A program made the translations under genes and the position numbers. Under the pieces are notes generated by a model. That model was not told the origin of the DNA. It saw only the letters and a program-made list of their open reading frames with translations, and ran no database searches. A stretch of DNA of 64,000 nucleotides from Acanthacorydalis orientalis. Taxonomy: Eukaryota > Arthropoda > Insecta > Megaloptera > Corydalidae. Of the stretch, positions 37,023-50,310 are shown one piece after another. The stretch lies in the NCBI GenBank assembly GCA_034766995.1, contig CM068314.1, forward strand, positions 21,275,126 through 21,339,125, given 5' to 3'. The stretch's first letter is position 1; every line of letters starts with the position of its first letter.

Positions 37023-37779
37023 CCTGATTTACTTAAACTGTTCGCCGAAACCTGATATTAACTGACTGCCAAAACGACCTACAAGCATCGGTTTTTATTT
37101 TGTCCACCAAATAGTGTATCTAAGGCCTATGGTTTCCAATATTGCGTTAATTAAAATATTTTTTTATTGTTTTTGTCTCTTCCTAAAATAATATAATTGT
37201 AAGTGTAGTTTATTGATTTAGTTCTTTTTTATAGGTCATATTTATATCAATTGCAAAAAAGTTAAAATTTAATTCATTACAGAATAAATGTATTCAGAAG
37301 TGTGATACTTTAAGAAATAATAAAGTCTATTATGCACAATTTATTTTTAGATTCTTTATATTTACCAATAAGTTTTGTATTCTAGGACAGTTAAGAAAAT
37401 TAATGTTTCGAATTGCTGTATCTATATTAAAGAAAAGTAAGTATGATTTTTTTATTTAAATAAAACTGTATAATACTTTAACATAAATTTTTTTTGCAAT
37501 TTTTAAAAATGTCTGAAAAAATATTTCCATAAAAAATCAGAAGAGAATTGCGTGAAATTAGAATGTTAATTTTAAGAAGAATTGATATTCAAACGAAATA
37601 TTATATTCGTCTGAAGTACTAATTGACGGAATGAAACTTGCTTTGTGTCTGTATTTAAGCGAATATTTATTATAATATTTCGTTTGTTACATTCACTAAA
37701 AGCATTTCTCTTTAAAATAATTTCTTGGTAAGAATATAAAGTAGATGTTATTTTTAGATAAAAACGCAAAAATATTACT

Positions 37780-39061
37780 TATTCGGTTGAAACAAAAGTC
37801 CTAATAGATATCATTAATTACATTTTCATGTCCAGTTCGATTATATGAAATTACTCCATGTGTATTATTTTAATAGATGGCATTACAACGTTCCTTTTTC
37901 TACTATTTTTGTACAATTTTGTGAATTTCAAGTTTGTTAAATTTAAAATTGAAAATGGAGAAATATAAGGCTCATTTTCGTCATTTAATGCTGTTTTATT
38001 TTCGGAGAGGAAAAGAAACGCTGCAGAGACAGAAAAAACAGTTGTCTGCCGTTTATGGAGAAGGTGTAGCTGAGCAGTACTGTTCGAAAGTGATTCGCTC
38101 GGTTCAGAGATGGAAAATTCGATCTAGAGGATCGAGAGAGTTTCGGTAGTCCTTCAGTTGTTGTTAATGACAAAATTGCTACACTTATTGAAAATAATCA
38201 ATGTTACATGACACGGGATATCGCAGAGATACTGCAGGTGTCTCATATGAGTGTTGTGAGGAATTTGGAGACACTTGGATATGTGAATCGCTACGATGTT
38301 TGGGTGCCTCATAATTTAACGGAAAGAAATTTAATGGAATGCATTTTCATCAGTGGTTCGCTCCTTAAAAGAAATCAAAACGACCCGTTCTTAAAACGAT
38401 TAATTACGAATGATAAAAAATGGATTATCTACAATAATATGGATTGAAAAAGATCTTAGAAAAAACGAAATCAGCCTCCATTAGCCACTCCGAAAGCTGG
38501 TATTGATTCAAAGAAGGCGATATTGTGTATCTGGTGGAATTAAAAGAGTGTTGTGTATTACGAGCTTCTCCCAAATAATCAGACAATAAATTCGGAGAAG
38601 TATTGTGTTCAATTAGACCAATTAAAATTGGCCATTGATCAAAACAGTCCAGAATTAGCCAATCGATAAGGTATCGTCTTCCACCCAGACAACGCTAGAA
38701 CTCACGTCTCTTTGCAGACCTTGCTGAAATTGATGCAGTTTGGCTGGGACGTCCTAGCTCACCCGCCATATTCATCTGATCTTGCACCTACAGATTAACA
38801 TTTGTTTCCGTCCCTACAGACTTCCCTTAATGGAAAAAAACTTCACTTCCCTGGAAGTCTGCAGAAATCACCCAGATCAATTCATCGCCCAGAAAGGTGC
38901 CATGTTCTGGGAGGACGGAATTATGATACTACGTGAAAGATATCGAAAAGTAGTGGGGACCAAAATGGCACGTATGTATTAAAATAAATGTATGTACAAA
39001 TAAGTAAACACTGCCTTTTAATTTCACCTTAAAAACTCTACGAACTTTTTTCCCAACCCAA
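37780..39061 (+). pseudogene. mariner transposase pseudogene, mellifera-like, in a full-length element
   Basis: The right end inverts to TGGGTTGGGAAAAAAGTTCG. A degenerate counterpart (ATTCGGTTGAAACAAAAGTC) lies at 37781, giving about 1280 bases. The coding remnant starts at ATG 37934 (MEKYKAHFRHLMLFYFRRGK). It shifts frame near 38090-38110 and continues DGKFDLEDRES and then MTRDIAEILQVSHMSVVRNL, the paired helix-turn-helix region. WVPHNLTE follows, then the first catalytic Asp in TNDKKWIIYNN. The second is in HPDNARTH and the third in SSDLAPTD, 34 residues later (DD34D). The C-terminus reads FWEDGIMILRERYRKVV. It is broken by stops at about 38445, 38457, 38541, 38667 and 38796 and a second frameshift in the A-run near 38830. 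DNA-binding and cut-and-paste function is lost. Confidence 0.88.
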
Positions 39062-39995
39062 CAAGAATATAATTATAATGGACTTATTTTTTCGCCTTCA
39101 ATTCTTTTTTCGCCTTTCATAAATTTTTGGAAACTATTTTCATATTTTTAATTTATTTTAAAATGATAAAAATTTCATGTTTTATTTAAAAATTACCTAG
39201 TTTAAGTTTATATAATTTTTAAATAATATTTTATAGCTTAATACAAATAAATATTTTTATTTCTGTAGAAAATCAATATATTTTAAGAATGCATTACTTG
39301 TTTTTGTTTAATGTAAATAATACTTAGTCATCAAACGGCTCTCTGAAGAGATTAAGAATGTTTTTTCCAGTATTGAGTAGAAAAGATATATAATACCTTG
39401 TGTTTGGTATTTCCTATGTATCCTGTATATTTTATATATATTTGTTTCCGTTTCTTGATTGCGTGAGATAAGTGATTATAGTTTAGTTGTTAATATTATT
39501 TACGCGTGCACCTAGACGTTAAATATTTTCTTTTGCACTAGAAGTACATTGTAAATGATTCGTTGTTGTATACGATATGTTTTTTGCGTGATTTAATATA
39601 TTTTCCTGCTTATATTACATACCCAACGAACATCAAACATGCTACAAACAGTAACTAAACGGAATTATTTTTATACAATTCTGGTTTGTAATATAAAATA
39701 TACAGACTTGTTAAGCACTCGTGTTGGATAAAAAAAAATTGCTAGTTTTGATGCTTATACGACTGTATAAAATAATATAAACATTTCTTTTTCTATTTTT
39801 TATTGTCGTTTTTGTTCTATTTTACAAAAATAGAAATTATTAAAATGTAAAATAGTATTTTCTATTTTATTATACCTAGAATAATAACGGAACGCTGTAG
39901 TATTTTTTTTTATTGTGGATGAAATACAATTAATTTTAATGATAAATATGTTTGGTAGAAAAGAAAAGAAATATGTTTGTTAGTTTAATTTATTA
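39062..39995. other. AT-rich DNA, no gene seen
   Basis: Spacer between two mariner copies of different families. No structure noted. Confidence 0.5.
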
Positions 39996-40544
39996 TACGT
40001 GGGTCGTTTGATAAATATGGTAAAGAAACTAGTTGAATACCGTTTTTTAGAAAAAATCGTTTTTATTTCTCAACATAGTCTGTATTAAGGGATATACTTT
40101 TGGTCCAGTGAATCTGCAAAATAGACATTGATGGCGACGATAACATTCTCGTTCGATGAGAATTTCTTCTCACCGAGCCAATTTTTTAAGTTTGGAAAGA
40201 GGAAGAAGTCACATAAGGCCAAGTCTGAAGAATAGGTTGGATGAGGAATCAATTCAAAGCCTAATTCGTACAATTTTGCAATCGCGATACAGATATGTGG
40301 TGGTGGATCCATGTTTTACCCACGCTGACGAATCGACGCGAAAAAGCCTGCTTGTTTTTTTCAGTTTTGCGGCAACTGCTATAATGCCCGTTTCAAACAT
40401 CTGTAGAACGTGAACAACGCGTCATTTCTGGCTGAAATTTCGCCTATGTTAATTTGAAACGTGACACTTGATTGCTGTGACGTTATCAAATGAATAGCGT
40501 CGCCTATCATAGAAATTTATCAAACTTTTCAAACGACCCACCTA
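39996..40544 (-). mobile_element. decayed mariner element, family A, copy 2
   Basis: The ends TACGTGGGTCGTTTGATAAA and (inverted) GGTGGGTCGTTTGAAAAGTT match copy 1 at 1857-2709. On the minus strand, 40085-40312 still reads IAKLYELGFELIPHPTYSSD followed by LALCDFFLFPNLKNWLGEK and KKFSSNENV, the segment around the third catalytic Asp of a DD34D transposase. The sequence then jumps to the region near the right end, so most of the gene is deleted. Confidence 0.82.
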
Positions 40545-40692
40545 TATCTATTTCGATTGAAATTATATTTTTCATAATAGACACAGTGTGCTCTTTTTTG
40601 AGCCGGTATTTATTATATATTTTGATAAATAAATTATAAGAATGATTTTGTTTAATGATTGAAATATTTTCTTGTATTGTCTATATGAAAAG

Positions 40693-40695
<3 letters not shown>

Positions 40696-40739
<44 letters not shown>
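40696..40739. repeat. (TA)n microsatellite
   Basis: Pure TA run. Confidence 0.95.
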
Positions 40740-40742
<3 letters not shown>

Positions 40743-41576
40743 TATTTTTATTCACATCCTATTGTAGAAAAATAAAACGATTTTTCCGATTTAAATTAAA
40801 CGAATTATTTTTATCCAAGATATTTTAGATCGATCAACCAATTTTTTAGACTTCCGTCTAGATTAAAATTTATTGAGTATTTAATTTATATGAATGCTCT
40901 TTAAAAGAATGGAGATATGTCAAAAGCTTAGGTAGGAGTTCATTAATCATCAGTTCAGTCAATTAGGGTATTTAAATTTAGTTAATTAATTAGTGTATTT
41001 TTCTAATACAGCCTTTTAATATCATTACTGAAAATAATGTTTACTTTGTTGTCAGTAAAATCGTATTTATACATCTATTGAACGAAACATTTTCGTTTAA
41101 ATATATTTAAGAAAAATATTTTTCAATCTTATAAATTTCAGTACATAACTGATTTTATGTTTTCAACAATTATATTTATTTTGGTCTTATTTGAATTAAA
41201 TTATTGTATCTCTCATATACCTTAAAGATTTATGACCCAGATATAATGAAAAGCGACCACGTGTACATAGTTGCGAAAAAGAGCGTTTAAATTCAACATT
41301 AAATTTTTATTAAATCTTACTGCAAATACACAATTTAATCAAAATTTTTATCAAAGATCTTAATGTATTTTTTATGTTCTCGTTTATAATTTGCAACTAG
41401 TGTGTAGCGTAACCTTGAAGTAAAGTATATTTTATATTTAATGAACTGAAACAAGTACTAATTTCTAGGGAAAACTATTTTTATTTCGAAGTATGTTAAC
41501 TTCTACGTTTGTTGTTAATGTCATAAATAAAATTTACGTTTTATACTTTTGATAAAAGCTATGAAGTTTTTATTTG

Positions 41577-41578
<2 letters not shown>

Positions 41579-41617
<39 letters not shown>
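41579..41617. repeat. (TA)n microsatellite
   Basis: Pure TA run upstream of the mariner at 41763. Confidence 0.95.
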
Positions 41618-41622
<5 letters not shown>

Positions 41623-41762
41623 ATGGAGTTTAAAAAATGAATCAAGAAATTTAAAAAAATATATTATTAAGAAAATGGGGTGAAAAATTAATTTTCATGG
41701 TTTTTATGCTGCAAGCTATTTAATTTTGTTATGTGATACAAATGGTTTTACTTTTTAAGTTG

Positions 41763-42350
41763 TTAGATTGGTAGAAAAATAATCACGGTTTAAATAATTG
41801 CGTTCAGTTCGTGCGGCACCCATTTGTCAAGCTTTTCTGTTTTTTCTTGCTGTTTTAAGTGGCCCAGAACTGTTGAATGACTAACGCCTAATTTCTGTGC
41901 AAGCTGTCGAATTGTTATGTGTGGTTCTGATTCAACTAACGCCTTCAGTTAGTCGTTATGAACTGAAGAGAAACGCCTGCGACCTTCTTCATCTTTAAGG
42001 CTCTTGTCCTAGCACGAAATATTTGCAACCACCATTGCACCGTACATTCCTTAACAGTACCCACGCCAAGAGCATTGTTTAGTTTACGAGCAGTTTCTGC
42101 TATTTTACTATCCGTTTTGAACGCATACAAAAAATAACTCTTATTTGCTTCTTTTCCAATTTTAATTTAATAGCTTACTTTGAAGCAATATTAATAATAA
42201 AAGTAAAGTCGATGTTACCGAAGTACGGACTGAAAAATGTATTTTGAAATGATATTTATATGAGCGCGATAAAATGACACTTTTATTGAAAAAAATTAAG
42301 ATTAAAATTCAGAAAACGAAAATCGCAATTATCTTCCTAAAAACCCAATA
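41763..42350 (-). mobile_element. internally deleted mariner, family B
   Basis: It is bounded by TTAGATTGGTAGAAAAATAA and an inverted right end, TATTGGGTTTTTAGGAAGAT. The minus strand keeps the N-terminal transposase part: YAFKTDSKIAETARKLNNAL and TVQWWLQIF, the first helix-turn-helix. The catalytic core is missing. It is closely related to 22951-23513 and 54304-55572 but has its own deletion breakpoint. Confidence 0.78.
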
Positions 42351-45234
42351 CTTTCAGATAAAATAACTGTCTAAAGTAATATAAAACGAAAAGCAGTTAC
42401 ACTTTACTGCAGGTAAGAAAAAAAATATTTTTTAATTATTAGCGGGTTCCACACCATGTTCACTGCGCTCTCCTCCGAGGGGAGGGGATCGCTTCCCGCT
42501 TACTAACCCTTGCTTCTCCTTAACAAATTACATAAATTAACATATTATACACAAAAATAATCAGCGTAAAATGTAAGTCGAAAAATTTTTATCGGAAAAG
42601 TTTATAAAAATTAACATAACAAATACATTATTAAAATATGTAATATATTTTTTTTTTACTTTAATCCTTCAGTGGATACAATATTTTCAATAAATTTCTC
42701 ATCAGTTTTACACTGAAATCCTGTACCCTCTTTCGTTTTACACCGTGAAATAGAACACTGATCTTATAACTGATATCAACCAATCAGAACAGAGACGACG
42801 TGGCCGATATCAACCAATCAGAGAACAAATAAAACGCGTAGATAGCGGCAGGACCATTTTTTAGTTATATATATATATATATATATATATTGATAGTAGT
42901 TAAATCATTTTCAAAAAGCTGAGTACAGAAAAGTTGTTAAAAAAATTTAATCAAAGTGTCAAAAATTAATTTTATGGCAGATTAAAATATGCCGGTCCGC
43001 ACAATTAAGAAAGACTGAAGAAAATTAGAAGTAAAAAATGGAATGCCTTGTTAATAATTAAGAATCAAACTAAACATTTATTTAATTATAGGTAAATATT
43101 TCCATGAATTATTAAATAAATATTTCATGTTATCTTTGAAATTTCCATTTGATTTGAATGTTTATCAACATTTCCTATGAAAATTATAATGTAGAATATG
43201 TGCTTACGTTCCAAAGATGATGGAATTACTACCGAAATTGTATATTAGGATACCGAAATAGATTAAAACTAATATTAAATATTAGACTAATAGAAAAATT
43301 TTAATATTTCGCACATTAATTAATTTGTAAAGATTTAAATTTAAGATGTGAAAATATATTTTCAAATATTTTTACTTTAAATAAAAAAAATAAATTATTG
43401 AATTAAAAGAATTAGTTACTAACCAGGATATGTGTGTGTGTATATATGTATGACTGTGTATGTTTTTACGTACATTACACACATATCAAAGTTTATATTG
43501 ATTTAAATGTATTAATAAATATTAATTAGAACATGCTGAAATACACTTCAAACGATTTTCTGTTGCGTGAAAATGTCTTAGGGTTATCATCGCAACTGTT
43601 TTTACTATTGTTTGTTAAAGTTTCAATATGTATTCATTGTGATTGATAAGTGTTAATGTCAAAATCACTTTCCGTACATCTCGTTTTCGTAACGAGTTGG
43701 AATTATTTGAAGCCATATACAATGCATTATAATTAAATTCGAGAAAACAGAAACATGTAATGTATATTCAACATTTACGGTTGTTATTCATAGTAAAGTT
43801 TTAGTTAATCCCAACTTTCAGCATAAATTATTGTATATTAATATAGTTGTTTTATATATTTTGTAATGAATGTCATATTAATGTAATGAATAGATAACTA
43901 AATTTTAATTAAATTTGTTTCGGTTTATTTATTTTAATAAGATAAATTCACGAAAATTATATTTAGTAGTTTGATATGTTTCAAAATCATTACATTTTTA
44001 TTCATACCGATTAAATTGATGAAATGTGTTTGTATAAAAAAGTTAAAGCTTAATAAATTATCTAACCATAGATGGATACTTTATTAAGAAACAGTAAAAG
44101 CAATATCACAAAGTACCATTAGAGTATAAATTTAAAAAAAGATGGTTCTTCGACGTACTGTTTATATCTTCATAAACAATAATATTGGTGCATTATAAAA
44201 CGCAGTAGTTTATATAGCATTATAGGCACACAAAAATGAATATTATATGTGCGTTTAATATTCCAGTCATCGCGTATACTATTTATACGTGATATTGCAA
44301 GTCACTTTATGTGTGAATTTTATTATTTATTTTTATGGTAACGAGAGTGGTTTCTTCAAACTTACAGCTGTGACCCAAAAGATTTTAAATCCAAGTTAGA
44401 TGGTGTTCTGCAGTAAACGCTTTACATGCTCTATCGTCGTCATGTAATGTTTTTCTTACTGAACATTAAATTTATTTTGCCCTTCATGAGTGCAATTATG
44501 TTTTTATTACTAGACAAATATCATTAAATTTTATATTGACTAGATAAAGTTTATATATTTTTATAAGGCAGAACGCTTTTGTAAAAAACTTTGATCAAAT
44601 ACAAGATTATTATTATTAATAAAATTATTTCACGTCTAATATACATATTTTCTTCATGAAAACAAAAAAAAAGATAAAGTCCTATAGACAAAAGTTATTG
44701 TCAGTTTATACTTTTAATTCCCAAATTAATCGGACCATTCTAAAGAAATAATATTTACTGAGACGTAGACCTGTTATAAAGAACAACTCACAAGTTCAAA
44801 GTAGAAAGTAAACTTTTTAATTGCAATATTAAAAAATACTGAATGCTCCAACGTAACACAGGTTACAGAAGTTTAATCAAAATTTTAGTTTACTTAATTA
44901 TACTAAAAACTTTCAAACATTTCCACAGAGTTCTGGGTAAATTTAGCGAAACATCTCGACTAAAGAATTTTCTTCGTGTTGGTGAAGTGGCGCCGTAAAC
45001 TTTACTGAAAATGTTTACACATGGGTCAACAAAGACACAACTGTATAGCCATTAGTGTTACAACAGAAAATAATGATTTTAAGGAAATACACGTAAAATG
45101 CTACTTGTGCGTGCGTAAATAAAATATAAAGTTTACTTTAGGGTTTTGAATCGTGGTTCGCGAATTGTCGTTCTTGTACTTCTCTTACGAATGTTCATTC
45201 TTACATCTAACACAAATATATATATATATATATA
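42351..45234. other. AT-rich DNA with a small GC-richer island
   Basis: The island at 42440-42860 includes a hairpin-like CTCTCCTCC / GGAGGGGA pair near 42468-42488 and the paired CCAAT words. The rest is featureless. Confidence 0.45.
42772..42822. promoter_or_regulatory. paired GATATCAACCAATCAGA sites (CCAAT boxes)
   Basis: An identical 17-base word occurs at 42772-42788 and 42806-42822, 34 bases apart. Each contains CCAATCA, the NF-Y/CCAAT-box consensus. The two lie in a short GC-richer island (42440-42860). There is no gene start that I can see downstream, so promoter activity is only a possibility. It may be part of a degenerate transposon. Confidence 0.35.
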
Positions 45235-45987
45235 TAAAGGTTGATGTAAAAGTAACTGCGGTTTTTATCATTTTAAGTTTCGTCCCAATTTTTCTAGTTA
45301 CTGTTATTTCTTGTTATTGTCATGTGATACATTATTATAAACAATGAAATTAGCACTAGTGATTTCAGCTTATGTCTATTGTTTTTATTCTTTAGTAGTA
45401 TTGGATATATCTTCTCAAATTAGTTATGGAAAAAAGTAAATTCATGCGATTTTTTTGTATGAGTTTAAATTGGGACGTAGAGTAACAGAAACTGCTCAAA
45501 ATATCAAATTTGTTTTTAGCGAATAATCAATTAGAGAACGTACATCTCGACACTGATTCTAAGAATTTAGCAATGGAAATGAAAGCTTTAATGATGAGGA
45601 GGGTCATGGACGTTCTTCAGCTGTAGACAATAATTATTTAAGATGCGTTATTGAAGCGGACCCACGTAAAAGAACTTGAGAGGTGGCTGAAGAACTCAAT
45701 ATTGATCGTTCAACAGTTGTTCGACATTTGAACCTAATCGAAAAAACGAAAAAACTGGATAAATGGGTGCCATATGAACTGAGCGAACATCAAGCAATTC
45801 GGCGATATGAAGTTTGCTCCGCGCTTCTTTTGCGAATTATATCTTGTAGGAATAAACAATCTTGTACCCTGTTGGGAGAAATATACGCGTCAATGGTCTT
45901 AATTTTGATTAATAAATATAATTTTTAACTGATATATGCGTCTTCATATTCTTTACGTTAAAAACGCAATTATTTTTGCATCAACAT

Positions 45988-45988
<1 letters not shown>
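45235..45988 (+). mobile_element. internally deleted mariner inserted in a (TA)n tract
   Basis: The left end AAAGGTTGATGTAAAAGTAA and the right end inverting to ATGTTGATGCAAAAATAATT lie directly against (TA)n runs on both sides. Transposase remnants are on the + strand: a start near 45426, then MAEELNIDRSTVVRHLNLIE and DKWVPYELSEHQAIRRYEVC at 45683-45830. That is the second helix-turn-helix and the linker of cecropia/SETMAR-type mariners. All catalytic motifs are deleted, and stops occur upstream. Confidence 0.8.

Positions 45989-46051
<63 letters not shown>
45989..46051. repeat. (TA)n microsatellite split from 45217-45234 by a mariner
   Basis: TA run that abuts the right end of the mariner at 45235-45988. 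The matching TA run on the other side suggests one tract interrupted by the insertion. Confidence 0.9.
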
Positions 46052-46052
<1 letters not shown>

Positions 46053-46343
46053 AGAAAGAGGTATAGAGAAAAAAAAGTAGCAATTGTAAGACATGTTTGA
46101 TTTGAAACCTTAGCATAATATCATACATAAAGAGACAAATGAGGCATGTAAAGATTTTTAACAACGTACGTTTATTTAAGGGAAGAAAATTTGTAATAAA
46201 ATTCCATATTTCAACCCCTTGACATACAAAGACGTTTCTGTTACATCATGTGTTTCTTCTGTCATTGTAAATATTGATGTCTCTGAGACGTACGCAGATT
46301 TAGTTCTCTTTAGTGCAGCCATGAAACAAATATTAGAAAGATA

Positions 46344-46382
<39 letters not shown>

Positions 46383-47351
46383 TATAAAAGTGTGAACCAT
46401 AGAAACGAACCCTGCAATATGTCTCAAAAAATAATATAAAAAGCGAAACGACTTGGCAGTGTAAGAAATATCAAATACCTCTACACGTACCATAATGAGG
46501 CAGCTTGTTCATAAATGGAATTTATTAAGCTACTTGAGCAAGGATCAAGAGTCGAAACTAGTCGTGGAAGACAGTAATTCGCTTAGGCAAAGACCACTAG
46601 GTTAATGTGTGATAATAGTGTTATATAATAAAAATATCTTTCCATTAAAATAAAAAAGCGTGACAAAATGTCTATTTTAGAAATCACTTTATGGTTTAAT
46701 GTTTGAAAATGTCTAGAAAGTATATTCTATAAAAAAATCATAGTGAGAAAATTTATTGAATAATTGATTGATTTTTTTATTAAAAATTGCATTATTATTC
46801 CTGCTGGGTTTTTTTAAAAAACTGAAATGACCTGAAGTTATTTTTCAAAGTAATGCTTGGGATGATTTTCGTATGAGTTAACCAATATTTAGAATGTAAA
46901 AAATATAGAAGTATTTAAGATATTGTAAGTAGGTTGTTTGTGAATTTTCTTTAAGTCTCATAACTTTCTGTCATCAAGGACAGACACGCTTTCTTCTTGG
47001 ATTTTGTGCTCATTTCCAGTGGAATAAAAATGAATTGCAGTAGAAATAAACTGATCCTTATGTGAATAAATATTTATGGTTTGATACAATTGTAGCAGGT
47101 TTTCGTTTAAGTTTGAAATCTATTAAATATTATCTTTAGTTTTTTTTCATCTTTATTTCAGCAAAAAAAAATGGTTGATCGTAATGGCATAAAACGATAT
47201 ATAATTATTATTATTTTGATAATTATACTACTACAAGTTTTGTATTTTCATCAAGAAAAGCTCGAAATTTATTTACAGTCAGTTTAATAGTTTTAGCAGA
47301 AATGAATATTATTATTGTTAACAACTGATGATATTTCAAATACAAAATAAA
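46052..47351. other. AT-rich DNA, no gene seen
   Basis: 46200-46610 is slightly GC-richer and contains a short TA run at 46348-46379. No convincing exon. Confidence 0.4.
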
Positions 47352-47355
47352 TTAA

Positions 47356-47588
47356 CCCTTTGCACTCACAAAGCCAGGTGTACTGCCTACACATTTAGGG
47401 GTGTGTTACTACTACGGATAGTGTCACTGCCCACATTTTACCATTCACAGATAAAAGCTTTGATAACCGTTCGTCCATCAATGTCATTAGGTGTTTAAAC
47501 TTTTCTGTGTTTATCATACTCTTATCTTAATTCGTAGAAGACAAATGTCAGATCTACTGTATAACTTAATTACTTGGAGTGCAAAAGT
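47356..47588. mobile_element. piggyBac-type MITE, 233 bases
   Basis: It is flanked by TTAA at 47352-47355 and 47589-47592. The left end CCCTTTGCACTCACAAAGCC matches the inverted right end ACTTTTGCACTCCAAGTAAT over about 12 bases. It has no coding content. TTAA targets with CCCTTTGC-type ends are typical of piggyBac-derived MITEs. Confidence 0.75.
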
Positions 47589-48409
47589 TTAACTCAGACT
47601 TCTGAATTCAAACAAATATAAATACGTATATACTTACATCAATGTGTGCGTGAATTAAACTTTTAAACGAGTTTCTATATGTTTATAGTAATCTCAAGTT
47701 TAACTGTTATTACAAGTATTTTAAATATTTGATAAGAAATATTTTGCTTTAAAAAAATTGAACATTTACTTTGAAAGTGATGAAATTTCTATGTAAGTGT
47801 ACATAAAAAAGTATTGATGATCTATTTAGAAATATAGCATTTATAAATTTCAGTAAGCAATGAATCGTGAAGTTTATGTAATTTAATAATAAGAAAATAA
47901 ATTGGGAATACTGAAATATCACATTCAGTACTTCACGAAATGAAAATTTCTAGATAAATTGATGAAATAATAAATATTTGAAATTTTCCAAACACAGTAT
48001 TCGAAACGAATTTTGTTGAAAATGTATATAGGATACTTTGTCGAAAAATAATTATCATTTTGGTACTTTATTGATTTTGAATTAAAAAACCGCTACAAAA
48101 TGTTAAAACGTTTGGAAAAAAAATTACCCTGTTAATATCCAAATATAATGGAACAATGATAATTTAATAGAACGGGCTCGATTAAAACTGGATTGAAAAT
48201 AAAAAAATTATAATTAAATAAATGTTTACATATTTTTTAGATAAATTGACTTTTCGGTAATTTGATTAACGTAAATATATACTCATCTATCTATTTTTAA
48301 TTAACAGGACCACACATATTAATTGAATCATTTTATTTCAACGATATCACAGATTTATTTATAATGTGTATTCGAGATATGAAAATATACTATTATTTTA
48401 AAAAAATAT

Positions 48410-48456
48410 GTATGTATATATATATATATATACATCTTGAAAATATGTATATTTTA

Positions 48457-48494
<38 letters not shown>
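48410..48494. repeat. two (TA)n tracts
   Basis: TA runs at 48410-48431 and 48459-48494. Confidence 0.9.
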
Positions 48495-50220
48495 TAATGT
48501 CCACAGATAAAACGATAAACGGGTCTACCTTTATAATTTTGTTGATATATAAGATTAATAAATAAAACTATTGTATCATTAAAATTTTGATTATTTTTTT
48601 TTGTTTTTTTTTTTTTTGTATTACAGCAAAAAAATTACACTTCTTTTGTTAATGTACATAAACAAAAAAAGTATTTTTATTTTAAGATTAGCTTAAAGAT
48701 TAAATGATGCAGTTGTTTTATTTTGAGAAAAAATGAGATTATTCGTTTGTTTTAATTTTACACTTATTTCGTGTAGTGACTTAGAGATATATAAATAATT
48801 TTATCATATGATGTATATTAATTCACTAAGTGTTATTTTAATTTGAAAGTATTGAAGAAAAATGCAATGGAATGAAAAAAGTAAGAAAAATGGATTATCG
48901 TATAAAAATCAATTAGATTTCTAGAAAATATTTTCAATCATAGATGAGAGCATGTTTGATATCTTTTTTTTCATATAGTAATGTTAATATCTGATATAAA
49001 AAAAATACCTAGAAAAAAAAATGACCACAATTGAACATGAAGGAATTGATATGATGATTTATACAATTGAACATTCTAAAGGAAAATTTGAAGATCGAAG
49101 TTGTGCATTAAAAATATTATTTTAAACACTGACTAGAAACATATATCATATGTCGTTAAAGAATGGCTACTATGTAATTATCCACATGTGATAAGAACTT
49201 TATCCTAGTCTCCAAATCTTAAAATTCTAAGTTAATAATAATCAAAATTAGAAAATGAAATAAAAAAGTACCAAATTGGAAACGAAAATGATCTTCATAG
49301 AGCTTTACAAACAGAATAGAAAAATGAAACATCCAAGTTTACATTTAAATTAATGGAATATTTGTTAAATAGGCTAAAAGAAGTATAAATACATAAAGCT
49401 TTCATAAAGTATGAAAAGAAAGAACACACGAATAAAATAGCATGGAAAACTAGAAAATCAAGAAAAGAAAAAACAAAGAAGTAGAAGTATGTCCTCTGCT
49501 GTGAGAAGATTTTAGAACAAAGGTATTGTTTTTTGTCAATAGCAACATAAAAAATATTCACAATAGAAATCAATACCATTTTTGAATAAAATTACAAGTT
49601 CTAAAAATAATAAATTTTTTAATTAGTCATATACATATGACTCAAATTACAATTATAAATGTATCATTTAAGCTGTCTGTCTGTTTTCTCTCTCATCCCT
49701 CCACCCCCTCTCTCTCTCTATATATATATGTTCAATTGTTCGTGATAGAAAAAAACAAAATACTTATGTAAATTATCGAATTTTCATTCATACTGAATTG
49801 GGAAAGAGTGTTGTTTAACGAGATACTGTGATTTAATTGACATTACAAAAGCCAATTCAGTGGATTTAACTAAATATTTATCCGGGCAGTGAACATTGCG
49901 AAACGTATTAACGCCTGTGCATTGAAATGAATGGAGAAATAATTAAAGCAGACAATAATTAGTCTTCAATGTATATGAAGGTGACCGTCTGAAACGTATA
50001 TTTGTATTAAAATTGTAATTTTCACATAGTTTTTTTTTTCTATGTACATTTCAAACGTATAAAATTGTACTCGAATGAAATTTGAAACTCGATGTCACTA
50101 AAAATAGTATTAGACTCGAACAATATATAAACTTTTTTTGAAATTGTGTTTACATGTTATTGTAAAATATATTTCCACAGGGTATTATTTACTTTGTAGA
50201 AAAATTATTCAGTTTTATAA

Positions 50221-50308
<88 letters not shown>
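50221..50308. repeat. (CATA)n(TA)n compound microsatellite
   Basis: Six CATA-type units followed by TA runs. Confidence 0.95.

Positions 50309-50310
<2 letters not shown>

Noticed and set aside
42468..42488. GC-rich hairpin-like CTCTCCTCC / GGAGGGGA as a terminator or RNA
   Set aside because: Single short imperfect stem in a eukaryotic context. No supporting structure.
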